NCBI GenBank assembly: GCA_019915135.1
Contig: JAHLMK010000001.1
Coordinates: 4,650,001-4,714,000, forward strand
Direction: 5' to 3'
From: Strobilurus pachycystidiatus
Lineage: Eukaryota; Basidiomycota; Agaricomycetes; Agaricales; Physalacriaceae
DNA length: 64,000 bases
The notes beneath the pieces were generated by a model, which ran no database searches, was not told where the DNA came from, and saw nothing but the letters and a program-made list of their open reading frames with translations. Shown here piece by piece: positions 1 through 11,997 of this stretch (the first letter of the stretch is position 1; the number at the start of each line of letters is the position of its first letter). Position numbers and translations under genes: made by a program.

Positions 1-390
1 AGCCAAGAAAAGGGCAGGGAAAGGACCAGACCAAGAAGCGGGAAATACCAGCGGAGGAGCGTGTCTAGAAGAATATGAGCAGGTAACGGAGGCAGTTGGA
101 AAACACGACTTACCGCAATGCGGGTGGGGGTAAAGTGGGTAAAGAAGACGCAAGAGCCTGGGAGGGAGGTGTCAACGAGGGGTGACATTGCTGAGTGTTT
201 TCGTACCTGTTCAACCAGCGTCGAGCTCTGGATAGATACGAACAACGACGCCACGGTGGAGGTTCCGTTGGCGTCCATCCTGGCAATGAAACTGTCTGAA
301 GATCAGCAAAACCCCAAGTGCTTTATAGGGGGGCGGAGACCGGGAAGACGCGGTGCGACTTACTACAAGTTCGCAGACGGCAAAACACGG

Positions 391-893
391 CTTACATGGC
401 GGCGGCGTCTACCTTGGTAGACGACGTGCAGGTGGACTTCGCTCTAACCCACGCGCCTTTGCGAGGGAGATAGACATATGGCACGACATGGGCTGTAAAG
501 CGATGGCGGGGGCGGCGGGGCGGAAGGAGCCGGCTCGTGCAAACCAATGAATCTGTCTCAGAATAAGTAAGCCTAGCTCTCAACGGGAGAAGGGACGACG
601 AGCAAGGGCGTACCGACTCGCGCTATTCCCAAGAATATGACCAGCCAGCCGCTGCAGCACCATCCCATGTTATCGCAAACCGCCTTTACGGCAGCATCGC
701 CGCGCAGAGAGTTACCCCCAGCGTCGTGCAGTCCCCATTACGGGAAAATAACAATGGTTCGGTGTGACGGGGGAGGCGTATTGCATCAAGTGCGGATTGC
801 GCAGGTGATGGTCGCTCGTCAAGACAGAAACTCTCACGATCGAACTCGGGGCAGTCTGATGTCTGGATTTTGCCGATCGATGATGGCGGACGA
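391..893 (+). repeat. Left copy of a 0.5-kb inverted repeat
   Basis: This segment reappears in reverse complement at 52141-52639. By eye the copies differ by about four substitutions and one 4-base indel (an extra TGTA near 498 in this copy), so they are about 99% identical. Both edges are sharp: flanks stop matching immediately before 391 and after 893. Short open frames inside match between copies but have no recognisable domain, so I do not call them genes. It is probably a fragment of a dispersed element rather than the terminus of one 52-kb element, but the sequence alone does not decide this. Confidence 0.9.
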
Positions 894-1252
894 CATCTCA
901 TCCACAATCATCATGGTACACTGCAGCCATTGATCACCACCTTTGCCCTTTCGGACATGTACAAGGACTTCCTTTGCTCTTTCAGGCGAGGCAAGAAAGG
1001 GAGATGGACCATACGAGTCACGGAGTCTGACAAAGGTGAATTCTTCACAATATTCTAGCTCGGCGCCGTACTCTGGCCGTACTATGGACATGTCGGTGAG
1101 CTATATTTGTCACTTGCCTCGCGACGATCACCCGAACGCGTCCATTCCCTACATTCCCAAAACCTTTGTAACCTCGGTGGACCCATTGTGGTCCAACTTT
1201 ATAAGCTGGTAAATGATGCTAGCTCCATGACCACCCTCCTCTGGACATTATC
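894..1252. other. Intergenic, nothing recognised
   Basis: No convincing open frame, RNA gene or repeat is visible between the inverted-repeat copy and the WD40-like gene. The first 390 bases of the window are likewise featureless. Confidence 0.5.
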
Positions 1253-2610
1253 ATGGATATGGACATAGATCCCGAAGGCCACGTCGCCACGTTAGCCTTT
1301 TCACCGCGAGAGTCCAATGTCCTGGCGGTGGCTCAGGAAGCCACACCATTGAGAGGTTCTCAAGTAAGCTCCTTGCCATCAATGAAGCTAGTAACCTCAT
1401 TCTTCTCCAGCTTCAAATTCTAGTCCGTGCCGAAGAACCCGCGTCTGAGTGGCTTCCAAAGATTCGCTATCCCATTCAGGCCAAGACGCTGTGTTGGAAC
1501 CCAGTATGCATTCCTACATTGCTCGTGACGTCCCCTCAATTTTGTGTAAGAACGCCTCCTGCGTCTTTTCTACTGGAGCGACTGGTGGTTATGTGCACAA
1601 TCTGGCTACTGAAACCAGTATTCAATTTGGAGGCGCTGAGGTTTTAGACACAGCAAAAGTCTTCTTTGTGCAGTGCCGTAACTTCACTGCCATTCTTACC
1701 GCCAGTTCTTCTGGGAACCTTCAGGTATTAGTGACCCATCTTTGCTTCGTAGTCTCTGACAAATCTCATGTCTCGAACAGTTCTGGGATACGCGTGCCTC
1801 TCGAAGTCTTACCTCTGTGCAAGTCCCCGAGGGTGTGTTATACGCCATTGATGTCTCTTATCCCATCCTGGCGGCGAGCACCCCTAAGCATCTCTACATC
1901 TATAATCTGGAAGAGCCTCGGAAGCCCGCTATCGTGAGTGATCTACTATGCGCATAACGAGGACGCCGGAGTCACAGAATGATTCAAGATTATGCCGCAA
2001 CCGTTCTCAGGCTCCACCTCAATCCAGAAAATGATTTGTTTTCCATCACATTATCCCGGCTTGGCTTTGGGAAGCGGGAGACAAGTCGCTATCAGGTAAA
2101 GGTCGAAACTCACTCCAGACACAAGCTGATCATAACCTGGCTCTTGATCAGATACGGCGCTCCTGAATCCTTGAACCCGTCGGTCCTTCAGTGCCAGAAG
2201 GAATATATCTAATGATCTCCACAGCACACGTAGTAACTTCACCTTCCGCGCCAGTCTGCAGGCGAGAGAGTTGGATTCCAGCTATCTCACAGCTATAGCG
2301 ACACACCCCACCCTACCACTGCTGGTCACTGCTCGTGAGTTTACGAATACTCATGATGCGAATAGCTGAAGTATGGAGTTCAGGTAATGACGGAGGAGTG
2401 GATGTATGGGATAGGCACGCAAGGTTGCATCTCCAAGGTACGACCATTGGAAATTCGGGATTGCCACTCAATATGCGAAGGAGGTCACTTAGGGAGCGAC
2501 TTTATGACACAAGGAGCCTTCAACTCGACCGGAACTACATTTGGTTATGTAACGGCAGCACACCACCACCTCTGGGTTGAGGAGTGGTCAGCGGATTGTT
2601 TGAACACGGG
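1253..2610 (+). pseudogene. Degenerate Rae1/Gle2-like WD40 propeller gene
   Basis: Pieces in successive frames follow the order of a Rae1/Gle2-Bub3 family beta-propeller: GHVATLAFSP near the start, a TLCWNP strand, FSTGATGGYVHNLAT, then FWDTRASRSLTSVQVPEG followed by YPILAASTPKHLYIYNLEEP. Further on come FPSHYPGLALGSGRQVAI, NFTFRA, GGVDVWDRHARLHLQG and FNSTGTTFGYV, which parallel the C-terminal Rae1 strands. Two good introns (about 1353-1410 and 1725-1778) join exons in frame. Downstream the frame changes several times without good splice sites, so I call it decayed. Rae1 is an mRNA-export and spindle factor that binds nucleoporins. A divergent but living gene with unrecognised introns remains possible. 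Confidence 0.6.
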
Positions 2611-4109
2611 GACTGGTTTCGGTGGTAACAGAGCACAAATTTCCTTGAGGTGAATCACATAGAAATACGCAAATGGGTTACTTCAAATGAACTTTCAAGA
2701 CTAATCAAATTTATGAGTTTGTAAAGTACGCAAGCAATTTTGAATCTCTTCCCGCCAGAGAAGAACACCCAAACCAAAACCAAAAAGAGAACAGTCGGTA
2801 GAGAACACATACCATATCAAGGCACAATGAGTAGATATCTGCCAGGCAGATGGGTATGAGGGAGTATTAGTGGTCTACGAGGAGGGCATCGGGTTTTCAG
2901 GAGCCGTTTTCCGGTTCGATGCAGCCCTCTTGAACCTGGAAAGCAAAGTAAGCGCATGGCGGAGCACAGATCCAGGCAAGGTCCAACCTTTCCTGAGGGC
3001 GTCAGCTTCTTCTTGGCCCCACGAGAGCCAGATGACTTGGCTACACCGGTGTCAGCCGAAGGCGCTACGCGAAGTAGCTCTAACGCACTTTTCTTGGCTT
3101 CGCCGTAGAAGACGACGAGGCAGACGCCGCAGCTTTAGGAGGCATGGTGGTGGGTATGTAAGCCGACGTGATACGAGCGCTAGCACAGGGACGGGTGCCT
3201 GATAAGAGCCCAAAGGGCGGGGCGCAGGCTGACAGGCGATGTCGCGAACGGGAGTGGGGGAAGACGGTGATAACGAGGTGTGCAAAGCTGAGTTTGCAGA
3301 ACATTCAGGGCACCGTCTTTCAAGAGTTCGTTACATACTGTAAGAAGGACCGTCAAGATGACAGCTTCGATTGTTCATTTTCAACATATATATTCGGTAC
3401 ATAGTCCCCTAGCTGCATTCCAAGATATGAACACGCCTCGAAAACTTGCGGTGCCGCACCTGAACCAGCATGACGCGCCCCATGTCCTTTCCAAGGCAGC
3501 CAGGCCAGCGTTGCGAGAGATGCCGCGTCCCTCCAAGATGGCAAGGACGTAGCTGGCATCGTGACGGGTCGACGCGGCCATTCCTCGCCCAGTAGCTGGA
3601 TGCGACTGTCCGGTCACGGCCTGCTCTGCGTCGTCCAGTGTCGGCTTTGGTTTCTACCTGGTCGGGTGGCTGCGTTCCGGGCGCTGGCATAAGAGGAAAT
3701 GGGGGGGGGTAGACGTTCTAGTGCTACAGTTGGTGATACCCAACTCCGAGGACAAGGAGGCCCGCGACCGTAGGGACTGCGACGAGAAGGAATAGGAGAG
3801 CGACGAGGAGAAGGCACGGAAAGGGTGCAAGCACGATGAGCGCAGAATCATTGAGCGATAGACGCTAAGCCAATTGGCAATTGGTGTCCCTGACACGGGA
3901 CTTCACACATGCGGGAGTCGGGACCTGCACGGGATTCAGACTGAGACGTTTCTGGGCTTACACGTACCTCGTCGTCGTATCTCCATCCATTGCCGGGAAA
4001 CATCTGGAAAACACCGTTTATCCACGCTGCATTGCGTCGCCTCTTCAACACGCCCCCGTCGTGCCGTGTGCGAGAGGCCTGGCTCTCGCTGTCATCTTCT
4101 CTTCTCACG
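2611..4109. other. Long intergenic stretch, no supported gene
   Basis: Only short overlapping frames without recognisable domains. A minus-strand start near 3145 reads MPPKAAASASSSSTAK, a histone- or NLS-like basic N-terminus, but it stops after 21 residues with no clear donor site. I see no RNA gene or repeat. Confidence 0.4.
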
Positions 4110-5542
4110 ATGAGTTCCCAGGAAACTCAGCTCTCAGCGGGAGGCTTCAACTTGGATTCGTGGCTTGCCATTATCAGAGAGGAGAATATTAATTCTACGG
4201 ACAATCGTCAGTCGCGGGACCTTCCAGCGAGCCACATTTGGAGTCTCCCGAGGACATCGATCCACAAGTCTTCCGCCCAGGTGGCGTTCCTCTGGAAGAC
4301 TTTTCTTTTGAGGAATGCGAAACCCAGAAAGACCGTTGGGACTCATCTGTAGGTTATTTTACAACTGAAAGTATCTGCAGAATCTGACCTTGGTAGGAAC
4401 CCCTTTCCATGTCCAAATTCACCACCCGTCGGATACATATCATCGTGATCGCGGCATTCCTGGCGGCTTGGCTGGGGATCTGGTTGGGAACCCAGGAGGC
4501 TGTGCAAACTACAACGACTGAGCTGGTCCGATTACCGTTACGAGCCCTTGAAAATCGAGCCCAGCAGAACCGTCAGTAAGTAAATTGATTGATAAAGGTG
4601 TTCGATTTTTGAGGACACTTCAGATATGTGTCTACCTTCTTGGCCGCCACGGAGGATCTAGCGCGTCAGCTGGCTGAGTACACTGCGCCTGAGGTCATCT
4701 ACGATTATGAACACACAATGGAGGCCATCTTCGACACTGCAAACTGTGTAAAGGACCTGGACAAGCACTCCAAAGTGTATTCTGAGCTGTTCCTCCTGCA
4801 TTCCTACTCTTTCCGCAAGTTTCTCCCCCCGCTGAAACGCACGGTACACGGTCTAGAGGCTCTTGTAGAAGAGGCACGTTCTTCGGTGAGCATGCAGATG
4901 AGGCGGATTTTATTTTCATGCATGATCTAACACTAAAGGACCTGGACAAGCACTCCAAAGTGTATCCTGAGCTGTTCCTCCTGCATTCCTACTCTTTCCG
5001 CAAGTTTCTCCCCCCGCTGAAACGCACGGTACACGATCTAGAGGCTTTTGTAGAAGAGGCACGTTCTTCGGTGAGCATGCAGATAAGGCGGATGTATTCA
5101 TGCGTGATCTGACACGGCTCTACAGCTATCCCGGATGGATGTGGGCATCCTCTTCACACGGGGACAGGCTTGTCAGTGGTGTCGTCTGCATCGACTCTTG
5201 GAGAATACGACCGCCGTGTGGGAGAACGATGTGTGCTCCCGCGCGGCCGCACTCGAGACTACCGCATCTGAGCTGACGCATCAATTGCGCTCTCTGGATT
5301 CAACACGTAGCCGCTGGCTCATCTGGTACGAGCAACTCTTCGGGGCCGGTAGCTGCGAAAAAGTATTCCTGCCAGGGACGCTGTTCCACCTCATGCATCA
5401 TGAAGTTTGTCAAGTCTCCAAGTTTTTGAAAGACTATCGGGTACGTCGGTCCTTTTCTCCACTAAAATCTTGTTGCCCTAAGTATCGTTAGACGAAGATT
5501 CCTGAGGACGTTGCGATGGGAGGATTGGATTTTTTCTGCTGA
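4110..5542 (+). CDS. Single-pass membrane protein with duplicated exon, unknown function
   Basis: Unknown family. The start ATG at 4110 is the best in-frame choice, but the first junction (about 4160-4220) is uncertain. An acidic stretch (PEDIDPQVF...WDSS) is followed by an intron of about 45 bases, then MSKFTTRRIHIIVIAAF and a hydrophobic helix continuing to LGIWLG, then a helical region. The intron 4576-4623 joins RQ to YVSTFLAATEDLARQL in frame. The exon beginning DLDKHSKVY is present twice (see the tandem repeat at 4751-5120), each copy with its own GTGAGC donor. The last intron, 5441-5491, joins in phase 0 to a short exon ending TGA at 5542. It is probably a membrane-anchored helical protein with its bulk on one side. 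No enzyme motif is seen. Confidence 0.55.
4751..5120 (+). repeat. Tandem exon-plus-intron duplication, 185-bp unit, two copies
   Basis: Copy 1 begins at 4751 and copy 2 at 4936, both with AAGGACCTGGACAAGCACTC. Each holds an exon of about 130 bases coding DLDKHSKVY(S/P)ELFLLHS... and the start of the following intron. Differences are few, for example TATTCTGAG/TATCCTGAG and CACGGTCTA/CACGATCTA. The copies keep frame and splice signals, so the spliced protein should carry the segment twice, separated by SS. Confidence 0.9.
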
Positions 5543-6591
5543 TTGGTGTTCGGTTCAATGAATCATTTAAACGAAGGCACACAGTGCGTTCTTGGACTGC
5601 GCAGCAGTCATCAAATCATTGTTCGTGTTCTGGGGTGTATCTGGCAGTGTCCCCAAGTACAGAAATTTGCCAGAATGTAGCAAGTCTATGAAGTGCAGTT
5701 AGCAGACTGTCACGGGAGCTGATAAGGCGCGTACATGCGGAAAGACTTGTCGCCAGACCGCTGTAGAAAAGAATGAGTAGCCTTGCCTTTCGCGCATTGC
5801 CGCACGCGGCCTTCTCTGTATCTTTGCTGATGCGCCAGTGCCACGATCAGGAGCGTTTGGCAGGCTCGCCGACGTTTTAATTCGCCTCGACGATCTCCTT
5901 GGTCGTCGTTGATGTCTGCGAGGTGGTGAGAGACGGGAGACGCGAGGGATGTTGTCGATCCGATTGTAAGGGTGAGAAGGCCATCTGAGTTTCATCAGTT
6001 TGTCGCGTCTACGGAGAATACAAAGAACTCACCAAGGCTATTAGAGCGCGGATACGGCGGGCGGTCGAAGTATTTGCGGCCCTCCCGTTCCTGATGCTTT
6101 GCACGAGTCCCGGCTCCGCATTTCTATGGCCCGATTGTATGCACTTTACTTGAACTTTGATTGGGATGAAACGTCATGTCAAGGCACCGCCTTTCTTGCG
6201 TATGACCACAAGATCATCCCCCTCATTTCCTTGAGCGTCTGAATCGCCAAAATGACTCGAAGTCCACTTTAGGAACGTTTGGGACCACCTGCAGCTGACG
6301 GTATACCTACCATTACGAAAAGGAAATTGCTGCCATCGAAGCCATTGATGACAACCCTCAATCGTCGACCTTCGTTCGGTCTCTATGTGGGATACTAGAT
6401 CTAGTAATATTGATTTATCACGGTTCTCAAGGAAGGTAGATTCGAATATAATAGATACTGCTCCACTTCTGCTACTAATCCTCTAAAATTTCCGATCAAG
6501 TTCATGTTGAAGCAGCCAAAGTTCTATCCAATTTCCAGCTCCTTGGATTCAGCTCACAGATCCTGGCGGATAGGGGGTAGACGTAGACTTT
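5543..6591. other. Intergenic, nothing recognised
   Basis: No open frame with a recognisable domain and no repeat. The stretch 6380-6540 is AT-rich. Confidence 0.45.
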
Positions 6592-7615
6592 CTAGGTCAT
6601 CCTCGACATTAGCCATAGCCGTATGACTCCATTGCGCCTGGTACCAAGGCAGCGATCGTAGACTGGGAAGGGAAGGTTTCTGTCGAAAAGTGGCGTTTTA
6701 GTACTGAGCTCTCGTACATCGCTGAAATTTACCGGATTAGCAGCTGGTTCAGGGTTTCCGGTTAGGTACGCAATCCTTGTAGACGCGGCAGGAACGGTAG
6801 GTTCGTCCTGGATCACCTGCTGCACCAGAACCCAAGCCTCTTTGGATTCCGGGCGGCAACGCTTGAGAGTGGAATCCCCAAACCTTGTACTATACAAAGC
6901 AAGCTGCGGTAGAGATTTGAAACACACAGATCTTACGCACTGATCTTTTTCAACATGGCGCGAGAGGTCTCCATAGAGCAGGGTAGGATATACACAGAGA
7001 TGACAGTGATAGTAACTGTGGAAGTTGAACGATGAACTTGAGAGCGCGGAAATCTTACCCATCTGGGGTTCGGCTATGCTCCAGGACATGTCTCTGAGGA
7101 CATCGATCCCACTCCTCACAGATCTGGCAGCGGGGATGGCCCTTCTAAGAACAGGTAAGCCGGAACGATATGCGGAAACGATTTGTCCTAACTCACGGCA
7201 GCAGATTTCAGAGCTTCGTTGTATTGTGAGGTATCCAGAATTATAGGTTTTTCTTTTATGGCTCCTGACTGGGCGAAAGCGGGGCCGAAGAATTTGCGAA
7301 CAGCGTGGGGCGACCAGTCATCCAAGAGACTGCGCGGAAGATAGAAAGTACGGCCAGAGCTGATTCCAGACATAGCCAAGAGAAGCGTGCAATCGTCGTG
7401 GATCACCTCAATCACCTCTAGAATCTGGATAAAGAGTGTACTCCGCGTAGGGAATCTCCGAAAGCAGACGATGCCCGGATATTCTCGTCGGTGTCTATAG
7501 TAGCGAGCGGTTGGCTAGAGCTAGTACACGCATTTTGAGTCCGTTCGCTATCCATTTGGACGTGGGTTGATATCTTCGAGTCGATGAGGGATGGAGTTAC
7601 CACTTTCGCAAACAT
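6592..7615 (-). CDS. Hypothetical protein, possibly decayed
   Basis: Two consecutive minus-strand frames can be joined. The upstream part (about 7460-7200) reads ILEVIEVIHDDCTLLLAMSG... and SLLDDWSPHAVRKFFGPAF. An intron with GTGAGT near 7202 and TTCTTAG near 7146 then leads to a Cys/His-rich stretch, KGHPRCQICEEWDRC, and a downstream frame ending at 6592 that contains EAWVLVQQVIQDEP. C-x2-C and later Cys/His residues could bind zinc, but the pattern fits no family I can name. Exon structure is uncertain and the start was not resolved. Confidence 0.3.
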
Positions 7616-7699
7616 CGGGGTTTCGGATGAGACAACGTAGTGAGAGAACGTACGAACGTGAGAGAATCCAAACGAACATGTGGCTTATCGGAACGAACA

Positions 7700-8269
7700 T
7701 AATCTTATCTGAGCGAACATATCTCGAATACCCGTAGCGCTCGGTCGTGGAAGACCTCAGTAGCCAAAACAATCATATAGCGGGACGACAGAACATTGAA
7801 GGTGAAACAAACATATTTCGTTGGACGAAGATATTCGAGGCATTTCAATAGTGTCAAGTAAACAAGGACCCACACGGTTCTTCAGCAGTCCATCCCTTGA
7901 TGGCCAGGCAACGGCTGGGTCTGGGCTGGGTATTATGTCATCAGGCAGGGTTGAACATCAAATCTCTTTCTGTGAGCCCACACTCATGATCATGCTCGAT
8001 ATCACCCCGGCCGATCAAGAACTCACGGCCTTTTGCCATTTCTTCGCCACCTTCTCTTTATCCAGAACGGTAAACGGAGTGGCGGATCTATCGGATGGTG
8101 TACCGTTTTTTGAGGTGTTAGGTCAAGTGTAAGGATTCGCCTCGATCTCTGAAAACTTGCGCTGAGTCACCCCACGGATAGCCATTACTTCTGTCCCTCC
8201 TCTGGCACATCCGTTATTTCCTCGTCCGACTGGACTGCCCACTTTGGGGCACTGAAGCGTCTGTATCGC
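7700..8269. other. Intergenic, nothing recognised
   Basis: Short frames only, none with a recognisable domain. Words such as GAACGAACAT recur at 7640-7720, too irregular to be called a repeat array. Confidence 0.35.
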
Positions 8270-9236
8270 TTGATAATACGGTACTTGCAAGACTCTTTAC
8301 TGACGCCCAGCACGTCGAGACTCGAGGTTCCCAATCTATCCCGTATGGCGCGACACCACGACATGGCGGCCATACTTATTATGTGTCGCCTGATAATTGC
8401 CTTGATGGTACAAAGCAAACACAAAGCGCACTATGTTTCGAAGATCCAAAGCTTGAGCCACTTGGATCAGCAAGCGCTGAAAGAGGCGATTGAATTGGTG
8501 GGTTCTACGGCCGTTGGACTGTCGTACCTCAATTACGCCTTAGCTGTCATGGACAGATGCTGGTTTCTCTAAACTCTTCAGAAGATGACGAGACTATCGA
8601 GATTTGGGCGGCCAAAACCGTGGATCATGAGATGACAGAGTAGGTGGTATCTATCGACGCCTCCAGGTTATTGAACAGCACCAGAGATGATCGTTTCTAT
8701 CGTCTACAGTGTGAACGCTTCCATGTCTGCAGGCAGAAGGAGTTATTAGACAAGGTATATCGATCTCTTCTAGAGGACCACCAGGCCCTCGGAGCGCGGC
8801 TTGAGGAGGTACAGGCGGAGAAGATGGAAATGTTGGAGAGACTTACCCAAGCGGAGGCCCGCCTAGAAGCAAAGAACTCATGGAACGAGAAAAGGGAGGA
8901 TCTCCTTAGAGATGGAGGTGGATCAACTTCGCCAGGAACTGTAAGTTAATGGACAAGGCAAGCAAACTCACCCTCCTGATTTTCTGCCAGGCAACGACGC
9001 GAGGTCGAGGTAGCTGAGGCCACATTGCAGTTGGATCAGAAATTCAAACTAGTTGCCGACTTAACGGAGCAAGTGGACAAGGCAATGCGCGAGAACGAAG
9101 CCCTGCGAGACGAGATCCGTCAGTAAGTATGTTTCTCTCGGCGTCCACAACGAAATTTTGACAAGAGAAGCCCGGAACTGATAGCTATCGATTTGCCATG
9201 GAAAGCCTCCAACTGGACAGCCCGGACTCAGCATAG
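8270..9236 (+). pseudogene. Coiled-coil protein gene with a frame break
   Basis: The first frame (8270-8570) encodes a helical, partly hydrophobic segment (AAILIMCRLIIALMVQSK, AIELVGSTAVGLSYLNYALAV). The second (8670-8940) is a strong coiled coil: ELLDKVYRSLLEDHQALGAR, then EEVQAEKMEMLERLTQAEA. A shift of one base near 8900 is needed to reach MEVDQLRQEL, which continues across the intron 8941-8991 (GTAAGT...CCAG) into QRREVEVAEATLQLDQKFKL. After another intron (GTAAGT at 9124) it ends YRFAMESLQLDSPDSA-stop at 9236. Good splice sites mark a real gene; the frame break suggests recent decay or a misread base. Function unknown. Confidence 0.45.
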
Positions 9237-9389
9237 CCCGGACTCAGAGAACCTTCCGGCGAGCTCCCCGTCGACCCCACCGGAAGTAGAGCTTTGGCGA
9301 CGCATCGAGGCATGCATGATCTCTTCCCTCAGTCAAATGAGGCTGATCCCCATACGTAGGCACTAGAAGCGGAAAACCTAAACCTTCAT

Positions 9390-10230
9390 GGAAAAAACTC
9401 TTCCCTTACCAAGGATTTCCAACAAGCGGATGGGCAAAAAAAAAAGTTGGAGAGCCAAGTTTCTCATTTTAAGGAGGAAATTCGAAACCTCTACAAGAAG
9501 CACAAGCAGAAATCGACGCTCAGCATACTGAGCAGGCCACAGATCGCGAAACTCTGGAACGTTACGAAGAACAGATTCGTGAACTTGTTCTGGAACTACC
9601 CAAAGCACCCACCCTCTGGAGATTGTCTCCAGAGGTCTTCGGGGAGCCACTGGGGACCCTCGAGGTTCCGAACGCTGGCTTGAAGGAGAAGACGACAAAG
9701 TGGACCGGTGCGTGCCCCCATATCGGTGGCGAGAAGTTTGTAACACTAGCCTTAGATCGAGAATGCCTAATCCGGGAACGAGTTTTACGGCACCGGCGGA
9801 CCTTGTATAGCGACACGGACATGAGTGGTAAGGTCGGTCTAGTCGTGCACCCGGACCCCCTTTCAACGAATCGACGGCAGCTCCTTCTTTGAGGTTGACC
9901 TTATCTCAAGACATCTCAAAGAAACCCAATTGGGCCGTAAGTCCCCCAGATTCGTACAGGACCACCAGAACCTTCTGACCCAATTTCAGAATTGGCGAGC
10001 CGACGGGGAAGAAAGTAGAATTTGGCTTTCCAATAGCTTGACGTGTCTGTACACGCAATCAGCCGTACAGGTCCAGAAGGAACGCCGGTACGCTCGCCAA
10101 ACATCGAGACTTCTACCCACAATGGCTGTACTCAGTGGCCTAACTTTGCTCTACTGGGTATGGGCAAGGAGGAGTTCAGGAGACACGTCGACGTCGTCCA
10201 TCTTATTTGAAAAGATCTTCCGCACCTAAT
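9390..10230 (+). pseudogene. Second broken coiled-coil/transmembrane gene
   Basis: Fragments in three frames follow each other: QQADGQKKKLESQVSHFKEE, then (shifted) EAQAEIDAQHTEQATDRETL and YEEQIRELVLELPKAPTLWR, then VFGEPLGTLEVPNAGLKE. The last part (9890-10230) reads LLTQFQNWRADGEESRIW and ends with a hydrophobic helix, TMAVLSGLTLLYWVWAR, near the C-terminus. Frame changes at about 9500 and 9680 lack splice sites. This is a remnant of a coiled-coil protein with a C-terminal membrane anchor, possibly linked to the preceding gene. Function unknown. Confidence 0.4.
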
Positions 10231-11859
10231 AATCACTTTACGTATCATAGTCGTTTGCATTGCTCGTGCACTCGTGACGATTGTAGTTGAAGTCGTTCGC
10301 GACAACTGTATATGCGGAACAGTAAAACAGTGAAAATAGATCAATCAATAATATCACATGTGTTCGTTAATTAAGTACTGGTGATATATTTTTCTAGAAC
10401 ACAAGTATACCACGGATGAAAAACCAGCTCCCACATCGCGGCCGCTGGTACGACGCCAGCGCCCAGCGATCCAGCTCCCGTCAGTTTAAGCAGTGCTAGT
10501 GACGCGGCCTGAGGAGATCACCTTCGAAACTTTCGGCATGTATGTGCCGAAGCAACTCTGCTCTCACTCATGACCGTCGTTGTTCTGGATGGATCCGATT
10601 GGCATCATCCGTCGACACGAGTGCCAGCGCATTGTGAGCACGTCCTCCGTCTTGGAGGATGTGACATTGGCTATCTATCGACTCCTTGCAACGGCCTCCC
10701 TCTGGATGATGCAGGACCAGACGCCCACATTAGGACCCATCTCTACTACTATCAGCAACTCGGCCCCGCCAGCCCACTGCGCCGACTGCGAGAAAGACCC
10801 CAGGCTTTCACGCATCACACACTCGTGATTTGACGCGGGTCGGAGGAAACCTGGAAACTTGTATGCATCCCCGTCCTCTCATACCTGCAAAACGCTCATC
10901 TTTATGTAGCTGTGTAGCCGGGCAGCTTTCTGACGAGCTCGTAGGTGCTGCCTTACAACGTCGACAAGATCGTTTAGCGAGTTTGCTGCAAAAGCAGAAA
11001 CGTGCTAGTAGATGGCTACGATTCATTGTTGCCCCTCTCCAGCTGGAGCAGTCGGCCGGCGGGTAGCGCTGGCTAGCTGAGATCGTATGGGGAGGGCAAG
11101 TCGATACCTGTGCGCAATCCGGAGCTGTAGACGTGTTCTCCAAGGTCCAAGACGCGCAGTTAACTTTGTAGGCAGACGGATAAGGTCGATCCAACTCGAA
11201 GAAAAGCGTCGCCACCTTCGATGCCATTCTTCTTGACGCCGAGGAGACTGCGAGGAAAGTCACGGAAACTCAGCAGGTACCTTTACACTTCACAGTACAC
11301 ATTGCGTCCGGTTGTACTTCCGTTCCTGAGACCCAGAGCAACGTCTAGAAGTCATTCGGCGCCCATGCATCCACTTGGCGACATGCGGAATTCAAAAATG
11401 TGAGTACGTTTTTGGTCCTGTGGTTCCAGTGCTAATGACATCCATGCTTAGTTTCTGAGCATTTGGTGTGGTGAAGAGAAACGCATACTTTCACCTTTGC
11501 TTCCTCGACGCTGTAAAACCCCAGCCCAGACTTCACGCCACCCTTTCAACCATGAACAATCAGAGGGGCACGTTCCGTTCAAACTGTAAACGGGGCAAGA
11601 ACGTGCTGCTTTGGGCGACTCATTTTGAAACTGGATCTGACCGAGGATGGAATGAATGGGGAATGACAGGGAGTCACGGAGATGTAAAGGTGTAAAGGTG
11701 CTTTAGCAACCATCCCTATCCCCAAAACTCGTGCTGACAATTGCTTCCAGGGCTTTCAATTGGTTATGGTTAGATCTCAATCCAACTGTGTAAAAAAACA
11801 TATGTCGACCCGGCGTTCAAAAACGACACCATCTCGTGGGTGGATGGAGCCGTATCTTG
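10231..11859. other. Decayed stretch without a supported gene
   Basis: Overlapping short frames in several phases. A helical piece, QLSDELVGAALQRRQDRLAS (about 10920-10980), and a later SVATFDAILLDAEETARKV (about 11200-11260) suggest exons of an old plus-strand coding gene, but I could not join them. No RNA gene or clear repeat. Confidence 0.35.
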
Positions 11860-11997
11860 TCTACTCCGTATGTCGGGTTGGCGAACGACTGGCTGAAGTC
11901 TTGTTCTCAATTTCATCGGTTGGATTTTGTATGGAGTGATGATATAGTAATGTTTCGATGCACCTACGGATCTCTAGAAGTGCGGATGGCAGAGTAA
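11860..11997 (+). pseudogene. C-terminal fragment of an LRR/F-box-type gene
   Basis: From about 11888 the frame reads ANDWLKSCSQFHRLDFVWSD and ends YGSLEVRMAE-stop at 11997. It matches the last 45 or so residues of the minus-strand gene at 46184-47164 (ADNWLRSCSRFHRLDFVWSD...YGSLEVRMVE), down to the stop position. Nothing upstream matches the rest of that protein. It is a truncated paralogue, evidence that this family spreads and decays locally. Confidence 0.75.

Noticed and set aside
637..933. Open frame inside the left inverted-repeat copy as a gene
   Set aside because: It has no recognisable domain and its 3' end differs between copies because it runs past the repeat edge.
3080..3145. Histone-like start MPPKAAASAS on the minus strand
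   Set aside because: The frame stops after 21 residues and no splice donor extends it into a histone fold.
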